A stretch of 7,820 bases of DNA from assembly GCA_049699975.1 (NCBI GenBank), contig JBNAWB010000174.1:1-7820 (forward strand), given 5' to 3'. How positions within the stretch are numbered: the first letter of the stretch is position 1; the number at the start of each line of letters is the position of its first letter. The notes beneath the pieces were generated by a model. The model made no database searches, was not told where the DNA came from, and worked only from the letters and a program-made list of their open reading frames with translations. The position numbers were made by a program, and so were the translations under genes. This DNA is from CAZAGD01 sp049699975 (lineage in GTDB: Bacteria > Desulfobacterota > SM23-61). Of this stretch, positions 6,063 to 7,820 are shown one piece after another.

Positions 6063-6570
6063 AGGTTAGTTCCTTTCCCTTTACGATAAAATAAAATTTC
6101 TTAACAAAAACTGATATGCCTTGCAGGAGAAAGAGAAGGAGACCTATAAAAACTACCGTTCTGATGGGGGCTATAGGAGCATACCAGAAAGTTTGTTTGT
6201 CTGTTTCTCCTGTGGCCCAGGCAAACCACGTCCACCAGGCTCCTTGAATGGTTAATGAACCAATCACCGGAAAGAAAAAGAGGACGCTGAAAATAACATC
6301 CATGAGTGCTCTGCCACGCGGGGAAAGCAGGCGGGTAACTACATCTATCCGCACATGGCCATCATGCAGGAAAATATAACCGAGGGAGAGAACATACATC
6401 GCGGCAGTCGTCATAGTCACGATGACGGGAAGCTGAATAGTAGGCCGATTCAACACGTATCTCATAAAAACTTCGGCACAAACAAGAGCTACAAAAGCAT
6501 AAGTAATCCACTTAGCCAATTCGCCTGTTTTTTCATTAATACCGTCAATTTTCTTTAATATTTTATTCAC
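6055..6570 (-). CDS. TRAP transporter small permease, DctQ family
   Basis: This 171-residue membrane protein is the small subunit that pairs with DctM. Four hydrophobic segments can be seen, roughly at residues 20-38, 48-69, 88-109 and 133-156. The family landmarks FMRYVLNRP (35-43) and GHVRIDV (71-77) are present. The start is GTG at 6570: an in-frame TGA stop lies two codons upstream, ruling out a longer form, and GGAGG (6581-6585) sits 10 nt before it. It follows the binding-protein gene by 137 nt, a gap that holds a strong stem-loop. Its end overlaps dctM by 8 nt. DctQ is the least conserved TRAP subunit, so its sequence alone does not indicate the substrate. Confidence 0.92.
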   Translation of the reverse strand: MNKILKKIDGINEKTGELAKWITYAFVALVCAEVFMRYVLNRPTIQLPVIVTMTTAAMYVLSLGYIFLHDGHVRIDVVTRLLSPRGRALMDVIFSVLFFFPVIGSLTIQGAWWTWFAWATGETDKQTFWYAPIAPIRTVVFIGLLLFLLQGISVFVKKFYFIVKGKELTYD

Positions 6571-6603
6571 AATTCAATACCCTCCATCTCTATCTTTTGA
6601 ACC

Positions 6604-6652
6604 CATAAGGCTCAAGGAGGTTCAAAGTGAAAGAACCTGCTTGAGCCTTATG
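6604..6652 (-). promoter_or_regulatory. Stem-loop between the binding-protein gene and dctQ
   Basis: Arms CATAAGGCTCAAG (6604-6616) and CTTGAGCCTTATG (6640-6652) are perfect reverse complements. They extend inward through one mismatch to AGGTTC (6618-6623) / GAACCT (6633-6638). This makes a 20-position stem with 19 pairs and a 9-nt loop. No T-tract follows on the minus strand, so it is not a classic terminator. Likely roles are protecting the 3' end of the binding-protein mRNA or limiting read-through, giving more binding protein than permease. That imbalance is known for TRAP systems; the mechanism here is inferred. Confidence 0.75.
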
Positions 6653-6707
6653 ATTGTTCTCCCAATTTTCGGGATGTCCTTTTTAAAAGGAATTGATCCT
6701 GGGGTAT

Positions 6708-7814
6708 TTATTTCCCTATCCCAGGCAAGCCATAAAGCTCTTTCCACATAGCTTCCCACTTGCGCTGAGACGCCAAAACTTCCTTCATCGACTCATGTTT
6801 TGCGGCTACTTCATCGAGGTACTTATTTGCTTCCGCAACAAAAACTTTATCAATAGATTCCGGAAGCTTTTCCACAATAACCCCTTTTTCTCTAAAACCT
6901 TTTACGGCTTGCTCGTTTTTGGCTAAAAGGCGAGCATGATAAGCCATTTCTGCACCTTTGATGCAGTTTAAAATAATGGTTTTGTCTTCCTCGGAAAGTT
7001 TTTCCCATTTATCTTTCCGCACGAGAATTTCATAGATTTCCCAAGGGGCACGGGTAGGGCTCAAATAATAACGTTTACCCACTTCATAAAGCTTCATGTC
7101 CCAATCGAAAGCCGGGCAACTGCATTCATAGGCATCGATAATTCCTCTTTTGAAGTTTTCAAATACCTCTCCTAAGGGCATAAAAACCGTGCCTACACCC
7201 AGCCGCGACAAAACCACCCCACCGTCACCGGCGGCCCGCATTTTTAATCCCTTGAGATCCTCAGGGCCCTTTAAAGGTTTATCCAAATGAATCCATCCTT
7301 CAGGAAGTCCCTGTAGGACGCCAATGTTGATGAATTTGTGGCCTAATTTTTCATACCACTTGTTAATCAACGGGCGTCCTTCTACTTCCAGCCACATATA
7401 CGCCGCAAAGGGAGACATCTGTGATCCAACACGTTGAGCCACGATGCTCCCAAAAGGCACATCGGGAACCATATAAGAACCACCACCGGCACAAAAATCA
7501 AGAACTCCTTTGTCGATTCCCTGCCATTCTTTAGTCCCAGGGACTACGGATCCTGCCGGTTTTACCTTCCAATCAATCCGTCCTCCACTGGCCGCCTTAA
7601 TTCGGTCGGCTAAATCTTGAAGACCTACCGAAACTGGCATTGCTGGTGGCAACGAGCTTTGCCCTATCCAGGTAATAACTGGTTTCTTTTGCGCCCGCGC
7701 TACCCGCGGAGCTGCTGCTACCCCTGCGGCCGCTGCCCCGGCTAAACCAAGCTTTATGAAATCGCGGCGCTTCATCCCTTCTTCACTTTTTTCTACTACT
7801 TTTTTCTTTTCCAT
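6708..7814 (-). CDS. TRAP transporter substrate-binding protein (DctP/TakP-like) with Tat signal
   Basis: This 368-residue protein captures the substrate in the periplasm and delivers it to DctQM. MKRRDFIKLGLAGAAAAG (14-31) is a twin-arginine signal (R16-R17), with a likely cleavage after ARA (39-41). The mature part resembles the TakP group, which binds 2-oxo acids and lactate. LKGLKMRAAGDGG (188-199) carries the Arg (R193) that normally grips the substrate carboxylate, and FKRGIIDAYE (221-230) ends in an acidic residue at the usual pocket position. Q169 may be the metal/ligand Gln. Unlike TakP, as I recall it, EWVGP is replaced by ECSCP (E230, C231, C233). The start at 7814 lies 6 nt from the window edge, so its ribosome site is not visible. 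M14 is an alternative but has a badly spaced Shine-Dalgarno. The neighbouring lutABC suggests lactate as ligand; this is inferred. Confidence 0.9.
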   Translation of the reverse strand: MEKKKVVEKSEEGMKRRDFIKLGLAGAAAAGVAAAPRVARAQKKPVITWIGQSSLPPAMPVSVGLQDLADRIKAASGGRIDWKVKPAGSVVPGTKEWQGIDKGVLDFCAGGGSYMVPDVPFGSIVAQRVGSQMSPFAAYMWLEVEGRPLINKWYEKLGHKFINIGVLQGLPEGWIHLDKPLKGPEDLKGLKMRAAGDGGVVLSRLGVGTVFMPLGEVFENFKRGIIDAYECSCPAFDWDMKLYEVGKRYYLSPTRAPWEIYEILVRKDKWEKLSEEDKTIILNCIKGAEMAYHARLLAKNEQAVKGFREKGVIVEKLPESIDKVFVAEANKYLDEVAAKHESMKEVLASQRKWEAMWKELYGLPGIGK

Positions 7815-7820
7815 GTTTTT

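Overview
This window looks like accessory or catabolic chromosomal DNA from an anaerobic, moderately AT-rich bacterium, most likely a Desulfobacterota ('deltaproteobacterial') lineage. That assignment is an inference. It rests on the long-form RAYT transposase with a DnaA-like tail, on TCATTxCGAG...ATCTC-type palindromic repeats, and on a lutABC cluster paired with a TRAP transporter.

Layout: all metabolic genes are on the minus strand, so transcription runs right to left. At the right edge is a TRAP transporter operon: dctP-type binding protein with a twin-arginine signal (6708-7814), a 137-nt gap holding a strong stem-loop (6604-6652), dctQ (6055-6570, GTG start) and dctM (4725-6062, overlapping dctQ by 8 nt). 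At the left is lutA-lutB-lutC (3199 down to 319), an iron-sulfur/LUD-domain lactate oxidation complex. lutA and lutB share one base (TAATG), and lutC follows lutB by 35 nt. Between the two operons, on the opposite strand, sits a 323-codon REP-associated tyrosine transposase (3693-4664). It is bounded by 24-bp inverted repeats (3634-3657 and 4661-4684) that match at 22 of 24 positions, and the right repeat contains the gene's stop codon. Next to it, between 3431 and 3623, is a repeat-rich patch that includes two inverted REP-like palindromes.

How it works together: the simplest reading is that the TRAP system imports lactate or a related 2-hydroxy/2-oxo acid. LutABC would then oxidise lactate to pyruvate in the cytoplasm. 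The two operons point the same way and may once have been contiguous, with the RAYT element inserted between them. A weak promoter candidate upstream of lutA (3257-3285) could now drive lutABC alone.

The first 318 bases hold no credible gene but contain nested inverted repeats (87-233). The promoter of the TRAP operon lies beyond the right edge of the window.
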